Shown here piece after piece: positions 1 to 9,268 of a stretch of DNA of 64,000 nucleotides; within the stretch, counting starts at the first letter, position 1, and each line of letters starts with the position of its first letter. Both the position numbers and the translations under genes were made by a program. The notes under the pieces are model-generated. The model was not told where the DNA came from. It worked only from the letters and a program-made list of their open reading frames with translations, and did no database searches. The DNA comes from Bradyrhizobium sp. (GTDB taxonomy: Bacteria; Pseudomonadota; Alphaproteobacteria; Rhizobiales; Xanthobacteraceae): the NCBI RefSeq assembly GCF_027307225.1, contig NZ_DAHUXJ010000009.1:1-64000 (forward strand). Reading direction: 5' to 3'.

Positions 1-155
1 TTCCGAAGTTCGTATCATATTGCGGCTCCACGTTTACGAACTTCGGAATCAAAGGAGCACTAGCCAATTATATGATTCTAGTGCGGTTTAGAATTTGAAG
101 TTCCTATGACGAGGTTACCGCGAAACTGATAGGAACTTCAAATTCACCGCACTCG
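1..155 (-). repeat. XY paired-hairpin repeat, copy 1 (left end cut by window)
   Basis: Two hairpins in tandem. The Y hairpin has arms TTCCGAAGTTCGTA (1-14) and TACGAACTTCGGAA (35-48), a 20 nt loop, and a right flank ending GGAGCACTAG at 64. The X hairpin has inner arms of 17 bp (91-107 with 129-145, GAATTTGAAGTTCCTAT) and outer arms AGTGCGGT (80-87) with ACCGCACT (146-153). An AT-rich 13 nt spacer between CTAG tetramers separates them. The order Y then X, and the loop sequences, show that the unit is reversed relative to the copies at 27360 and 30386. It sits just past the 3' end of the deacetylase gene. Confidence 0.85.
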
Positions 156-201
156 TCCTGCCCGGGCACAAGTCGCATCGGGCGTTTCGATCTCTTGCGG
201 C

Positions 202-1233
202 TTACTGGGAAACGGTCTGAATGACGCTGCTCACCGGGCGTACGCTGGTGGAGACGGAAATCTTCATTTCCTTCATCATCTCCTCGTCGTACTCAGGCAA
301 GGTCTGCACCGGCGCCTTGGGCTTCATGAACACGACCTTGTAGCCGCCGGCCTTCAGACGAAGAAGCAATTCGGGCATCGCTTCGGCGGTGTGTTTCTGG
401 AAGTCGTGCATCAGGATGATGCCTTTGCCCTGCTTCTGCAGCTTGGTCATCACGGTGTTGATGACCTGCTCCGGGCTCTTGGCCCGGAAGTCGAAGGAAT
501 CGAGGTCGCAGGAAAACATCGCGATGTTGCGCGTGCCGAGATAGGCCACGGCCGCCGCGTTTTGCTGCAATTCCGGAAAGCGGAAGAACGGCGCGGGCGC
601 GGTGCCAAGCGCGAGCTTGACGGCGCTGATGCCCTTTTCGATCTCGTCCTTGACGAGTTGCTCGTTCATCTTCTTCGAATTCAGATTGGCATGCGACCAG
701 GTGTGCGTGCCGACCGTGTGACCGGCCGCCAGGACCTGCCGCAGCAACTCGGGATGATAGCTGGCGTGCTTGCCGATCGAGAAGAACACCGCCTTGGTGC
801 ATTGGTCGGCGAGCGCCTTGAGCACCGCCGGCGTGTTGACCGGCCACGGACTGTCATCGAAGGTCAGCACGACCTCCTTGTCAGCCAGAAAATCGAACTG
901 CTTGAATTGCTCGAAGCCGAAGCCGGGTCCGCCCGTGGTGTCGACCTCGACGACGCGGGAAACGCCGAGTGCATCCGGATTGGCGCACGCGGCCTCTCTC
1001 GGCTGCGGAGCGGGAGCATGCGGCGCTTCCGGGATGCTGCCGGTCACTTCGACCGGATCGTGGTTGGCGGCGAGCTTGGCGGACGCGGGGGGCGGCGCAG
1101 GCGCGGCTTGCGCGGCGGCAACGGCCTTGGCTTTGGCGGCGCTTCTTGCCGGTGCTGTCCAGAACCAGCCACCGGTGGCGATCAACGCGGCCGCCACCAC
1201 ACTCATCAGCATCAGGCCCAACGCGTTACGCAT
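202..1233 (-). CDS. Polysaccharide deacetylase, CE4/NodB-fold, exported
   Basis: Predicted metal-dependent deacetylase of an envelope or secreted polysaccharide, 343 aa. A hydrophobic N-terminal segment (about 5-27) is followed by an Ala/Pro-rich linker (to about 75) and the NodB-homology domain. Family motifs are visible: TFDDSP with the metal Asp pair at 126-127, HTWSH at 177-181, FRFPE with Arg218, DLDSFDF near 243-249 and MHDF with His276. The ATG at 1233 is chosen because GGAAG lies just upstream and it opens the signal segment. It is transcribed divergently from the small Cys-rich gene. There is no nod gene context, so a wall or exopolysaccharide substrate is more likely than a Nod factor; the exact substrate is unknown. 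Confidence 0.87.
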   Translation of the reverse strand: MRNALGLMLMSVVAAALIATGGWFWTAPARSAAKAKAVAAAQAAPAPPPASAKLAANHDPVEVTGSIPEAPHAPAPQPREAACANPDALGVSRVVEVDTTGGPGFGFEQFKQFDFLADKEVVLTFDDSPWPVNTPAVLKALADQCTKAVFFSIGKHASYHPELLRQVLAAGHTVGTHTWSHANLNSKKMNEQLVKDEIEKGISAVKLALGTAPAPFFRFPELQQNAAAVAYLGTRNIAMFSCDLDSFDFRAKSPEQVINTVMTKLQKQGKGIILMHDFQKHTAEAMPELLLRLKAGGYKVVFMKPKAPVQTLPEYDEEMMKEMKISVSTSVRPVSSVIQTVSQ

Positions 1234-1470
1234 GGTTACTCTTCCGTTAATGCGAAAACGAAAACTTCCGTTTAGCCATTTATGGGAAAGAGTTGTTAAC
1301 GCTCCCCCAACATCGTGCCATTTCGGCTGTGGCGGCGACAGATCGCGCCGGCTCTGACGTTCGCCGCGTCGCCTCAGGCGAACCATCGATGGATGCGTTG
1401 ATCCGCGCATTGACTTCGTTGCCCAAGCAGACTTTCATCGCCGCCATTGCAGCGATGAAGGTTTTGATTG

Positions 1471-1695
1471 ATGCTCAGAAGTTTGTTCGTCCTGCTCGGA
1501 ATTTTTGCGGCGCAGGCCTTCGCGGCCTCACCTGTCCCGGCGCAGCAAGGTCACGATGCCTGCGCGCGTGACGTGACCCGCTTCTGCCGCGCGCGCATCA
1601 ACGACGGCGACTCGGTGGTGCTGGAGTGTCTGAAGCAGCATCGCGCCCGGCTCAGCCGGGCCTGCGACAAGGTCCTGACCGAGAACGGCCAGTAA
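1471..1695 (+). CDS. Small secreted cysteine-rich repeat protein
   Basis: 74 aa with a signal peptide (hydrophobic 4-18, Ala-rich cleavage zone near 18-20). The mature part carries four cysteines (31, 39, 53, 65) in a C-x7-C ... C-x11-C layout with the pattern CLKQH...LSRAC, as in the bacterial Cys-rich-repeat (Golgi apparatus protein 1-like) family. Role unknown, probably periplasmic. The ATG at 1471 has AAGG nine bases upstream; a TTG directly before it is less likely. Convergent with the MFS gene, whose stop is only a few bases away. Confidence 0.7.
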   Translation: MLRSLFVLLGIFAAQAFAASPVPAQQGHDACARDVTRFCRARINDGDSVVLECLKQHRARLSRACDKVLTENGQ

Positions 1696-1699
1696 ACTC

Positions 1700-3388
1700 C
1701 TAAGTACTGCTGCCCGCCGCAGCGGACGCCACCGGCAGCACTTCATTGGCCGCGCGGTCGGGCGTGTCTTCCTTCCAGCGCACCGAGCCGAACGGCCGTT
1801 CCAGCATGCGGCGGACGCGCACCGGGCCGGGCCCGAGATGAAAATCCATCGCGCGCTGATGCAGCGCGCGTTCGGACTGCGTGGAGCGGCTGCGCTGACG
1901 CAGATAGTCGAACCAGGTCGGGCAATGGTAGCGCTCGGTCCATAGTTCGGGATCGGCAATGTCGCGCGCGATCGACCAGCCGTAAGCGCCGTTGCGTTGC
2001 CTCGAGAGCTGGACTTCCTGCATGACGTTGTGGAAGGCGCGAGCGTTGTCCTGCGCCACACGGTATTCGATCTCGACCACGAGCGGCCCGCTACGTCCGG
2101 TCAGCGACAACTGCACCTCCGGATCGGCCAGCATTTCGGCATCCTCGTTGCGTGCGCCGACGCGCGGCATTTTCAGCCAGATGCCGAGCAGCGGCGAGAG
2201 CACCATCAAGCCTGCCGAAACCAGCAGCGCGGTTTCGACGCCCGCGGCATCCGTGAGCTGCCCCCAGCCCCAGCTTCCGATCGCAATACCACCGGAGATC
2301 GAGGCCTGGAAAATCGCCAGCGATCGTCCGGCGACCCAGCGCGGCGCTGAAAGCTGCACTCCGATATTGAACAGGGCGACCGCCAGCATCCAGACCGCGC
2401 CGGCCACGACCAGCGCGGCCACCGTCAGCACCGGTTCATGGCTCAGCGCCACCGCGGCAATGGCGCCGCCCATCGATAAAGCGCAGGCGCGCACCGCGGC
2501 CTCGCCGCTCAGGCGCTTGCGAACTTCGCCAATATTGAGCGCGCCGATCACCGCGCCCATGCCGAAAGCGCCGAGCATGATGCCATAGGTCTGCGCGCCG
2601 CCATGCAGGAGGTCGCGCACCACCAGCGGCATCAGCGCCGATATCGACCCGCCGATCAGGCCGGTCACGAGCGTGCGCGCCAGCACGATCTTGATCGAGG
2701 GAGAATTGGCGATGTAGCGCACGCCCGAGACGATCGCCCGGTTGAGACGTTCGCGCGGCAGTCGCGACGGCACGCTCTCGCGGCGCCAGACGAACAACGC
2801 CACGACCAGCGGAAGGTAGAGAACGGCATTGGCGGCAAACGCCGCAACGGCGCCTGCGGTGGCGACGACGATGCCGCCGATCGCGGGTCCAAAACTGCGC
2901 GCGATGTTGTAGCTGATGCCGTTCAGGGCCACGGCGGAGGGCAGCATGTCGACCGGCACCTGCTCGTTTACCGACGATTGCCAGGCGGGCCCGAACAGCG
3001 CCATGCCGCTGCCGACCACAAAGCACAGGGCCAGCAAGCTGTCCGGCGTGACAAGCCCGAACCAGGCCAGCGCCGTCAGCGCGGTCGCGCCCAACAACGC
3101 GATCGACAACGAGATCAGCGAGACGACGCGGCGGTCATACATGTCGGCGATCGCGCCGGCCGGCATTGCGATCAGCATCACTGGAAGCATCAGCGCGGTC
3201 TGCACCAGCGCGATCTTGTCGGCGGAGGATGTCATCTGGGTCATCGCCCAGGCCGCGCCAACCGCCTGAATCAGGAGGCCGAGGTTGGACAGCAGGCTCG
3301 CCGACCAGATCCGGCGGAACGCAATATGGCGCAGCGGCGCTGCAATACCGTCGGTGGCCAATATCGGGCGCTTCGGCTGTTCCGTCAT
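1700..3388 (-). CDS. MFS exporter of the EntS-like MFS_3 family with C-terminal soluble domain
   Basis: Predicted proton-driven drug or siderophore-type exporter of the inner membrane, about 562 aa. Residues 20-420 hold the repeated hydrophobic helices of an MFS fold, with GAIADMYDRR as the loop 2-3 signature. The last 130 residues are soluble and resemble the monooxygenase-like tail found in MFS_3 proteins (transmembrane secretion effector family). The start is ambiguous: ATG 3388 has GGAAG five bases upstream; ATG 3400 has GGAGG but at 13 bases. It diverges from the P450 gene across about 230 bp, so the two may share control and handle the same compound, which is inference. Confidence 0.85.
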   Translation of the reverse strand: MTEQPKRPILATDGIAAPLRHIAFRRIWSASLLSNLGLLIQAVGAAWAMTQMTSSADKIALVQTALMLPVMLIAMPAGAIADMYDRRVVSLISLSIALLGATALTALAWFGLVTPDSLLALCFVVGSGMALFGPAWQSSVNEQVPVDMLPSAVALNGISYNIARSFGPAIGGIVVATAGAVAAFAANAVLYLPLVVALFVWRRESVPSRLPRERLNRAIVSGVRYIANSPSIKIVLARTLVTGLIGGSISALMPLVVRDLLHGGAQTYGIMLGAFGMGAVIGALNIGEVRKRLSGEAAVRACALSMGGAIAAVALSHEPVLTVAALVVAGAVWMLAVALFNIGVQLSAPRWVAGRSLAIFQASISGGIAIGSWGWGQLTDAAGVETALLVSAGLMVLSPLLGIWLKMPRVGARNEDAEMLADPEVQLSLTGRSGPLVVEIEYRVAQDNARAFHNVMQEVQLSRQRNGAYGWSIARDIADPELWTERYHCPTWFDYLRQRSRSTQSERALHQRAMDFHLGPGPVRVRRMLERPFGSVRWKEDTPDRAANEVLPVASAAAGSST

Positions 3389-3615
3389 GGTTTCTTCCAT
3401 TGCGGGCGACTTTCCTCCGGAATCGAGCATACCCGTTGAGGTCCGGCACGCACCCGATTCGTCATCGCAAAATACCCAAGATCGTTCCGCTGTCACAATC
3501 CGCCGATCACCGGGGTCCCAGAGGGGCGCCTTCATGGCGTCGGGATTTTGAAGCTGATATGCTCGCAAGCGGCGAGACGAGATCTTGCCCCATCCAAAGC
3601 CGAAGGACGATATCC

Positions 3616-5004
3616 GTGAGCATAGCCGAAACCTGGGATATCCGTAGCCCGCGCCGGCGACTGGTTCCTCCGAGCCCGCCGCGGGCCCCGGAGAGCATGA
3701 CGGCGCTGCAGCGGATGGCGAAGATGCGCGAAAGCGCCATCGGAACCTGGGGCCAGCGCGCCTATGAGGAAGATGTCCTTCGCGGCCGCTTCCTGTTCAA
3801 TTCCAGTTTCATCCTCAACACGCCGGATGCGATCCGCCATGTGCTGGTCGACAATTACGAGAATTATTCCCGCACGCCGACCGGTTTCCGCGTGCTGCGT
3901 CCGATGCTGGGGGAGGGCCTGCTGATCGCGGAAGGACGGCCCTGGAAGCACCAGCGGCGCACGCTGGCCCCGGCCTTCACGCCGCGTGCGGTCGCAACCC
4001 TCATTCCGCATATGGTCGCGGTGACCGATGAAACCGTCGCCAATCTGCGCCGCGTCAGCAACGAGCCGGTCGATTTGCGCGAGAAGATGCAGCGAATGAC
4101 GCTCGAGATTGCCGGCCGGACGATGTTCTCGTTCGGCATGGAACGTCACGGCGCGACATTGCGCGACTTCGTGATGGAGTATGGCGACACCCTGGCGCGG
4201 CCCCATTTCCTCGATCTGGTGTTGCCGCGGGATTGGCCAAGCCCGCGTGATTTTGCGCGGGCGCGTTTCCGCAAGCGCTGGACCCGCTTCGTCGGCATGC
4301 TGATGGCGGAGCGCCGCGCCGCCGGAAAGGCGGAAGGCGCGCCGGCCCGCGATCTGTTCGACCTGATGGGTGCCGCGCGCGATCCGGAAACCGGCGATGC
4401 GTTCAGCGAGACGCAGCTCGGCGACGAGGTTGCGACCATGATTCTCGCCGGTCACGAGACCACCGCCACGGCGCTGTTCTGGTCGCTGTATTTGCTGGCG
4501 CTCGACCCGGTCGTGCAGGAACAGGTGGCAAGCGAGGCGCGGCAGCTCTCGGGCAATGGCGAGGCTGACCTCGAGCGGTTGAAGTTCACCCGCGCCGTGA
4601 TCGATGAGACCATGCGGCTTTATCCACCCGCCTTTCTGATCGCGCGGTCCGCGCTTGGCGCGGATGAAGTTGCCGGCCTGCCGATCGCGAAGCGTGACGT
4701 GATCCTGATTTCGCCATGGCTGTTGCACCGTCACGAAAAACTGTGGCGCGATCCGAATGCGTTCGTGCCCGAACGCTTCCTGGCGCCGGAACCGCCGCCC
4801 GACCGCTTTGCCTATCTGCCGTTTGGCGTCGGTCCGCGTGTCTGCATTGGCGCGCATTTTGCGCTGGTCGAGGCGACGCTGGCGCTGGCGCGGATCATCG
4901 CGGCGTTCCACGTTACGCTCGTGGACAGGGAGCCGATCATGCCGACGGGTGTGGTGACGACCCAGCCGGATCGCTCGCCGATGTTCCAGATCTCGCCGCG
5001 CTGA
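3616..5004 (+). CDS. Cytochrome P450 monooxygenase
   Basis: Heme-thiolate monooxygenase of 462 aa, soluble, no membrane anchor. The I-helix motif AGHETTA starts near residue 278, the K-helix ExxR is Glu331-Arg334, PERF follows, and the heme loop FGVGPRVCIG has the thiolate Cys at 410. GTG 3616 is chosen because AAGGA lies eight bases upstream. In-frame codons reach back to 3166, inside the opposite MFS gene, and are not credible. No ferredoxin or reductase gene is adjacent, so electrons must come from elsewhere. Substrate unknown; the HETT type of I-helix is common in fatty-acid or terpenoid hydroxylases. Confidence 0.92.
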   Translation: MSIAETWDIRSPRRRLVPPSPPRAPESMTALQRMAKMRESAIGTWGQRAYEEDVLRGRFLFNSSFILNTPDAIRHVLVDNYENYSRTPTGFRVLRPMLGEGLLIAEGRPWKHQRRTLAPAFTPRAVATLIPHMVAVTDETVANLRRVSNEPVDLREKMQRMTLEIAGRTMFSFGMERHGATLRDFVMEYGDTLARPHFLDLVLPRDWPSPRDFARARFRKRWTRFVGMLMAERRAAGKAEGAPARDLFDLMGAARDPETGDAFSETQLGDEVATMILAGHETTATALFWSLYLLALDPVVQEQVASEARQLSGNGEADLERLKFTRAVIDETMRLYPPAFLIARSALGADEVAGLPIAKRDVILISPWLLHRHEKLWRDPNAFVPERFLAPEPPPDRFAYLPFGVGPRVCIGAHFALVEATLALARIIAAFHVTLVDREPIMPTGVVTTQPDRSPMFQISPR

Positions 5005-5044
5005 CTCGGCTCACTTGCGCGCAATCTAAGATGGGTCCGAAATC

Positions 5045-6454
5045 ATGAGTGAATTGAAGGCGCAGTTTTCCATGTTGAAGCAAAACGCCGATCCGGCGGT
5101 TGCCGATGCGATCGCACACCTCGTCCAGAATGGCGAAGATCACAAACTCAACCGCGTCAATGTTCTGGAATTTGCCAAGACCAACGGCCTTGACGAGGAG
5201 CAGGCGATCTCGGGATTCCTGCACGCCTCGCGGCTCGGCCTGTTCGACCTGACCTGGAACGTGCTTTGTCCGGGATGCAGCGGCGTGCTCGATGCGCACG
5301 ACACGCTGAAATCGCTGCGCAGCGAGGACTATCACTGCGGATTATGCGCCTGCGGCTACGAAGCTTCCGTCGACGAGCAAGTGGAAGTCGCCTTCACGGT
5401 GAGCCCCAAGGTCAAGCGCATCGCCGCCCATGATCCGAACACGCTGCCATTGTGGGAATATTACAAGCAGGTGTTCTGGAGTTCGGGCATCGACCTCAAC
5501 GAGGAGTCGTTCGCCACGCTGACCGACGTGGGGACGCTCGATTCGCTGGAACTGCCCGCCGGCGAGCGCGCCGTTTTGTCGTTGCAATTGCCGCCGCAAT
5601 TCATCATCGCGTTTGAACCGGTGACGCACTCGGCGCATTTCATCGACGTACAGGGCGAGCCGACCAGGGAACGCCAGCAGCTTTCGCTGGTTTACGACAA
5701 GTCGCACCCGCCGACCGGCTCGATCACGCTCCGTCCGGGCCCCCTGCGGCTTTCGCTCGACAACCAGGCCGGGGTGCGGACGCTGCCGACGGTTTTCATC
5801 GCGGCCGAAGAGCTGCATCAGTTGCTCGGCAAGCGCCGGCCGTTTCTCACCGCCAAGCGGATGCTGTCCAATCAGACCTTCCGCGACGTATTCAAGGCCG
5901 ACAATCTCCACATCGATCAGCGGTTGAAGATCACCTCGCTCACCTTCCTGTTCACTGACCTGAAGGGTTCGACCGCGCTATACGAGCGTGTCGGCGATCT
6001 CGCCGCTTTCGACCTGGTGCGCGCGCATTTCCGGGCGCTGCTCGAGATCATTGCCTCGGAAAAAGGCGCCGTGGTGAAAACCATCGGCGACGCCGTGATG
6101 GCGACCTTCGTCAAGCCGGAGCATGCGATCACCGCGGGGCTCAAGATGCGCGCGGCGATGGATGGGCTGAATGCCGAGCGCGGTACCGACGATCTAGTGG
6201 TCAAGATCGGCATTCACGAAGGCCCTTGCCTGGCAGTCATGCTCAACGAGCGGCAGGACTATTTCGGCCAGACCGTGAATATCGCGGCGCGGGTTCAGGG
6301 GCTCGCAACCTCAAAGGCGATTCATGCGACCGGCGGCGTGGTCGAGGTGCCCGCGGTTTCGGCCATTTTGCGGGAGCGGGCGATCAAGCCGATCCAGAAG
6401 GAGGCCGCGTTGCGCGGCATCGCCGACAAGGTCCTGGTCTACGAAATTCCGTAG
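5045..6454 (+). CDS. Class III adenylate/guanylate cyclase with N-terminal DUF5939 zinc-ribbon region
   Basis: Probable cAMP-forming enzyme of 469 aa. The N-terminal 290 residues match the DUF5939 sensor type and contain two CxxC pairs (Cys75/78 and Cys98/101) that look like a zinc ribbon. The catalytic domain covers about 295-465: FTDLKGS gives metal Asp305, IGDAVMA gives Asp349, and GQTVNIAAR gives the transition-state Asn412 and Arg416. No transmembrane helix is evident, so it should be cytosolic. It follows the P450 by 40 bp without an obvious terminator. The signal sensed by the zinc-ribbon part is unknown. Confidence 0.88.
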   Translation: MSELKAQFSMLKQNADPAVADAIAHLVQNGEDHKLNRVNVLEFAKTNGLDEEQAISGFLHASRLGLFDLTWNVLCPGCSGVLDAHDTLKSLRSEDYHCGLCACGYEASVDEQVEVAFTVSPKVKRIAAHDPNTLPLWEYYKQVFWSSGIDLNEESFATLTDVGTLDSLELPAGERAVLSLQLPPQFIIAFEPVTHSAHFIDVQGEPTRERQQLSLVYDKSHPPTGSITLRPGPLRLSLDNQAGVRTLPTVFIAAEELHQLLGKRRPFLTAKRMLSNQTFRDVFKADNLHIDQRLKITSLTFLFTDLKGSTALYERVGDLAAFDLVRAHFRALLEIIASEKGAVVKTIGDAVMATFVKPEHAITAGLKMRAAMDGLNAERGTDDLVVKIGIHEGPCLAVMLNERQDYFGQTVNIAARVQGLATSKAIHATGGVVEVPAVSAILRERAIKPIQKEAALRGIADKVLVYEIP

Positions 6455-6483
6455 GCAACATTGCCGAAAGGTAATCCGTTCGG

Positions 6484-6516
6484 GGAACACGCGCCGATTG
6501 CGTGAGTTCGTGTTCC
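6484..6516. repeat. Short inverted repeat upstream of the TerB gene
   Basis: GGAACACG (6484-6491) and CGTGTTCC (6509-6516) form an 8 bp inverted repeat with a 17 nt gap, midway between the cyclase stop and the TerB start. It could be an operator or weak terminator; no U-run follows. Confidence 0.4.
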
Positions 6517-6557
6517 ACGCCATATAGATCTGAAGCGAAGCTATCTAGAGACCTCTG

Positions 6558-7034
6558 ATGCTCGACGGACTGCGCCAATTTATCACTGAGGTTATTTCTC
6601 CCGCACATGAGCCACGTGACCTCGACGACAACGGCTACCGGCTGGCCGCGACCGCGCTGCTCATCCACGTCATTTCGCTCGACGGCGAACCGTCGGATGC
6701 GGAAAGGCGCAAGCTCCACAGCCTGATCGAAAGCAGTTTCGGCCTCGATCACGGCACCGCCGACAAGCTGATCGCCTCCGCAACGCTGGTCGAGGGCGAA
6801 GCGGTCGATCTCTATCATTTCACCAGCGTCATCATGCGTTCGGTCGACGATGCCGGACGCCTGCGGATCGTCGAGATGATGTGGGAGCTGGTATACGCCG
6901 ACGGTCAGGTCAGCGAATTCGAGGATAATGTGGTTTGGCGTGCGGCCGATTTGCTCGGCGTGTCCCAGCGCGACCGGATCGACCTCAAGCACCGTGTCGC
7001 CGCCAGGCAGTCCTCCGCCGTGTCAGGCGGTTAG
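6558..7034 (+). CDS. TerB-family protein
   Basis: 158 aa all-helical protein with the TerB/DjlA-like fold, including the acidic metal-binding-like stretches VISLDGEPSDAE near 40-50 and VYADGQVSEFE near 114-125, which are the hallmark of the family. Known members occur in tellurite-resistance and stress operons, but a lone TerB does not by itself predict tellurite resistance. Cytosolic. It follows the cyclase gene by about 100 bp and may be co-expressed. The 218 bp after it contain no gene that I can support. Confidence 0.82.
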   Translation: MLDGLRQFITEVISPAHEPRDLDDNGYRLAATALLIHVISLDGEPSDAERRKLHSLIESSFGLDHGTADKLIASATLVEGEAVDLYHFTSVIMRSVDDAGRLRIVEMMWELVYADGQVSEFEDNVVWRAADLLGVSQRDRIDLKHRVAARQSSAVSGG

Positions 7035-7252
7035 AAGTCCACGGTCCAAATGTCACCATCATCCCGGCCTCTTGCGCGCCAGGTCCATAAAAATTCCTTG
7101 ATGTAGCCCGCCCGCATTTCTGCGTGTTTCTGGCGGTGCTGATTTCTGCCCGATCGTACCTTGCAGAAGGCTCGAAACGCTTGCAGGCGGGCGATATCCC
7201 GCATAAGCAAAATCCCCGATTGGGCGGTACTTACTGGGTGGCAAGGAAAATC

Positions 7253-8032
7253 GTGACTGAGCGGGTGACGCTGATTACGGGTGCCTCGGCGGGGATTGGC
7301 GCCGATCTGGTGCGCGTCTTTGCTTCCAACGGCCATCGCGTGGCGATGGTGGCACGCCGGGCGGACCGCCTGCAGGCGCTGGCTACGGAAATCGCGGCCA
7401 AGCGGTTTCCCACGCCGATCGCGATCGCTTGCGATCTCGAACAACCCGACGCCGGCGACAAGATCGCTGCCGCGCTGACCAATGCGAACGCCGAATGCGA
7501 ATTCGTCGTCAACAATGCGGGCTTCGGTTTGTTCGGCGGTGCCATCGAGCTCGACCGCAAGGAGCAGCTCGGGATGATCGCGGTGAATATTCGTGCGCTC
7601 ACCGATCTGTCGCTGCGCTTTGCCGATCAGCTGATCCGAAACCGCGGCGGAATCCTCAACGTCGCGTCGATCGCGGGCTTCCTCCCGGGGCCGGGCATGG
7701 CGGTCTATTACGCCTCCAAAGCCTATGTGCTGTCGTTCACCGAGGCCTTGCGCGCCGAGCTGGGTCCGAAGGGCGTCCGCGTCACCGCGCTCTGTCCAGG
7801 TCCGGTGCCGTCTGAATTTCAGACGCGGGCAGGCTTTGAACCCGGACTCGATTCCGCGGTGCTCAACGTTTCCTCGGCAGAGGTCGCTGCGCAAGCGTAT
7901 CGCGGGTTGATGGCCAACAAGCGCGCGGTGCTGCCGGGCCTTGGCATCAAGATCGTGCCGTTCATGCTGCGGTTCTTCCCGCGCGGATTCATCCTGGCGG
8001 CGGTGGCCCGCTTTCAGACCCGCCCGCGCTAG
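7253..8032 (+). CDS. Short-chain dehydrogenase/reductase, DltE-like
   Basis: NAD(P)-dependent oxidoreductase of 259 aa. The Rossmann glycine motif TGASAGIG is at 9-16, NNAG at 87-90, the catalytic Ser near 139 and the YxxxK pair at Tyr152/Lys156, so the active site looks intact. GTG 7253 is chosen because AAGGA lies five to six bases upstream and it gives the normal SDR N-terminus. The C-terminal 40 residues are hydrophobic with a basic end, as in the COG0300 group. Substrate unknown. Confidence 0.88.
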   Translation: MTERVTLITGASAGIGADLVRVFASNGHRVAMVARRADRLQALATEIAAKRFPTPIAIACDLEQPDAGDKIAAALTNANAECEFVVNNAGFGLFGGAIELDRKEQLGMIAVNIRALTDLSLRFADQLIRNRGGILNVASIAGFLPGPGMAVYYASKAYVLSFTEALRAELGPKGVRVTALCPGPVPSEFQTRAGFEPGLDSAVLNVSSAEVAAQAYRGLMANKRAVLPGLGIKIVPFMLRFFPRGFILAAVARFQTRPR

Positions 8033-8114
8033 GAAGCGCGCACCACGCCCGCAACTCACCCGAAATTAACGATTTGTTGGTTAAGCTCGCGGAGGCTAGC
8101 GAGAAGAAAGGTCG

Positions 8115-8903
8115 ATGTCGCCCTCCGCCAAAATCGGTCTTGTGCGTGATGCCGCATCCGCGATGGCGCGGCCCGCGGCGTCTTCGCTTCGTCCCGTCCT
8201 GATCGTCCAGCACCAGGAAAACTCGACGCCGGGCCGTATCGGCAACGCGCTGCGGGCGCTCGGCTATCAACTCGACATCCGGCGTCCGCGTTTTGGCGAT
8301 GCGCTGCCGCAGACGCTGTCGGCACATGCCGGCGCGGTCATTTTCGGCGGGCCGATGAGCGCCAACGATCCCGACGACTATGTTCGCCGCGAGATCGACT
8401 GGATCGCGGTGCCGCTGATTGAGCGGCGGCCGTTACTCGGAATTTGCCTTGGCGCGCAAATGCTCGCGATGCATCTCGGTGCCCGCGTCGCGCCGCATCC
8501 GCACGGCCGCGTCGAGATGGGTTATTACCCGATCCGGCCCACGTTGGCCGGGCTGAAGGTCTGCGCGAGCTGGCCCGACGAGGTCTATCACTGGCACCGC
8601 GAGGGATTCGAACTGCCCGCCGGCGGCGAGCTCCTTGCACAAGGCGGCGATTTTCCCAACCAGGCCATTCGTTTCGGCAATGCCTTCGGTCTGCAATTTC
8701 ATCCCGACGTGACCTACGCGATGATGTGCCGCTGGACGGTGTGCGGTGCCGATCGGCTGGACATGCCAGGCGCCTATCCGCGCCAGCAGCATTTTGCGGA
8801 ACGTGGCTGCTACGACGTCGCCGAGCGCGCCTGGCTGAAGCAATTCCTCGATGGCTGGCTCAGCCGGGTGCCCGAAATCGCGATGGCGGAAGCGGCGGAG
8901 TAG
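8115..8903 (+). CDS. Class I glutamine amidotransferase-like protein
   Basis: 262 aa. It has the nucleophile elbow GICLGAQ with Cys111 and the catalytic His196 in QFHPDVT. The usual HPE triad is HPD here, so the third residue is Asp198 instead of Glu. The stand-alone domain resembles YfeJ/GuaA-N type amidotransferases that act on an unknown acceptor or as gamma-glutamyl hydrolases. ATG 8115 has AAAGG upstream. The preceding SDR ends 82 bp earlier. The 100 bp after the stop lead to the opposite-strand tRNA. Confidence 0.85.
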   Translation: MSPSAKIGLVRDAASAMARPAASSLRPVLIVQHQENSTPGRIGNALRALGYQLDIRRPRFGDALPQTLSAHAGAVIFGGPMSANDPDDYVRREIDWIAVPLIERRPLLGICLGAQMLAMHLGARVAPHPHGRVEMGYYPIRPTLAGLKVCASWPDEVYHWHREGFELPAGGELLAQGGDFPNQAIRFGNAFGLQFHPDVTYAMMCRWTVCGADRLDMPGAYPRQQHFAERGCYDVAERAWLKQFLDGWLSRVPEIAMAEAAE

Positions 8904-9003
8904 CGGCGCAACAATCGGCCCGCCGCCGCCCTCCGGGCTACGGCGTGGCAGCCTTCGCTATTAACTGGCTTGCCCAGCCGAAGCGGGCGTAGCCTGCGAA
9001 GGT

Positions 9004-9079
<76 letters not shown>

Positions 9080-9268
9080 AAATCGCTGCGGCAAAATGCC
9101 AAGAAACCGCCAGCAATCGGCGCCATTTACAATCCGCGCGGAGGCCAAGTCAAGAACGGCGAAATCGTTGTTTTTCCGGTGTTTTACCGGGAACTCGCCT
9201 TGTTTGCCCCGCACGGACCCGGTATTTAGCGGGGGTTTCGTCCACGATTCCAGCGAGCCAGTCCCGCC

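Noticed and set aside
1..155. Possible CRISPR array because of regularly spaced palindromes
   Set aside because: Only two non-identical hairpins per locus, no identical direct repeats with unique spacers and no cas genes.
202..1233. NodB chitooligosaccharide deacetylase of a symbiosis island
   Set aside because: No nodA, nodC or nod box is seen and the protein has an export signal and linker unlike cytosolic NodB.
6558..7034. Tellurite resistance operon
   Set aside because: Only a TerB-like gene is present, with no TerC/D/E/Z partners nearby.
7031..8059. 342-codon minus-strand frame opposite the DltE-like SDR
   Set aside because: SDR motifs are intact on the plus strand; the minus frame is Arg/His/Gln-rich without a family match.
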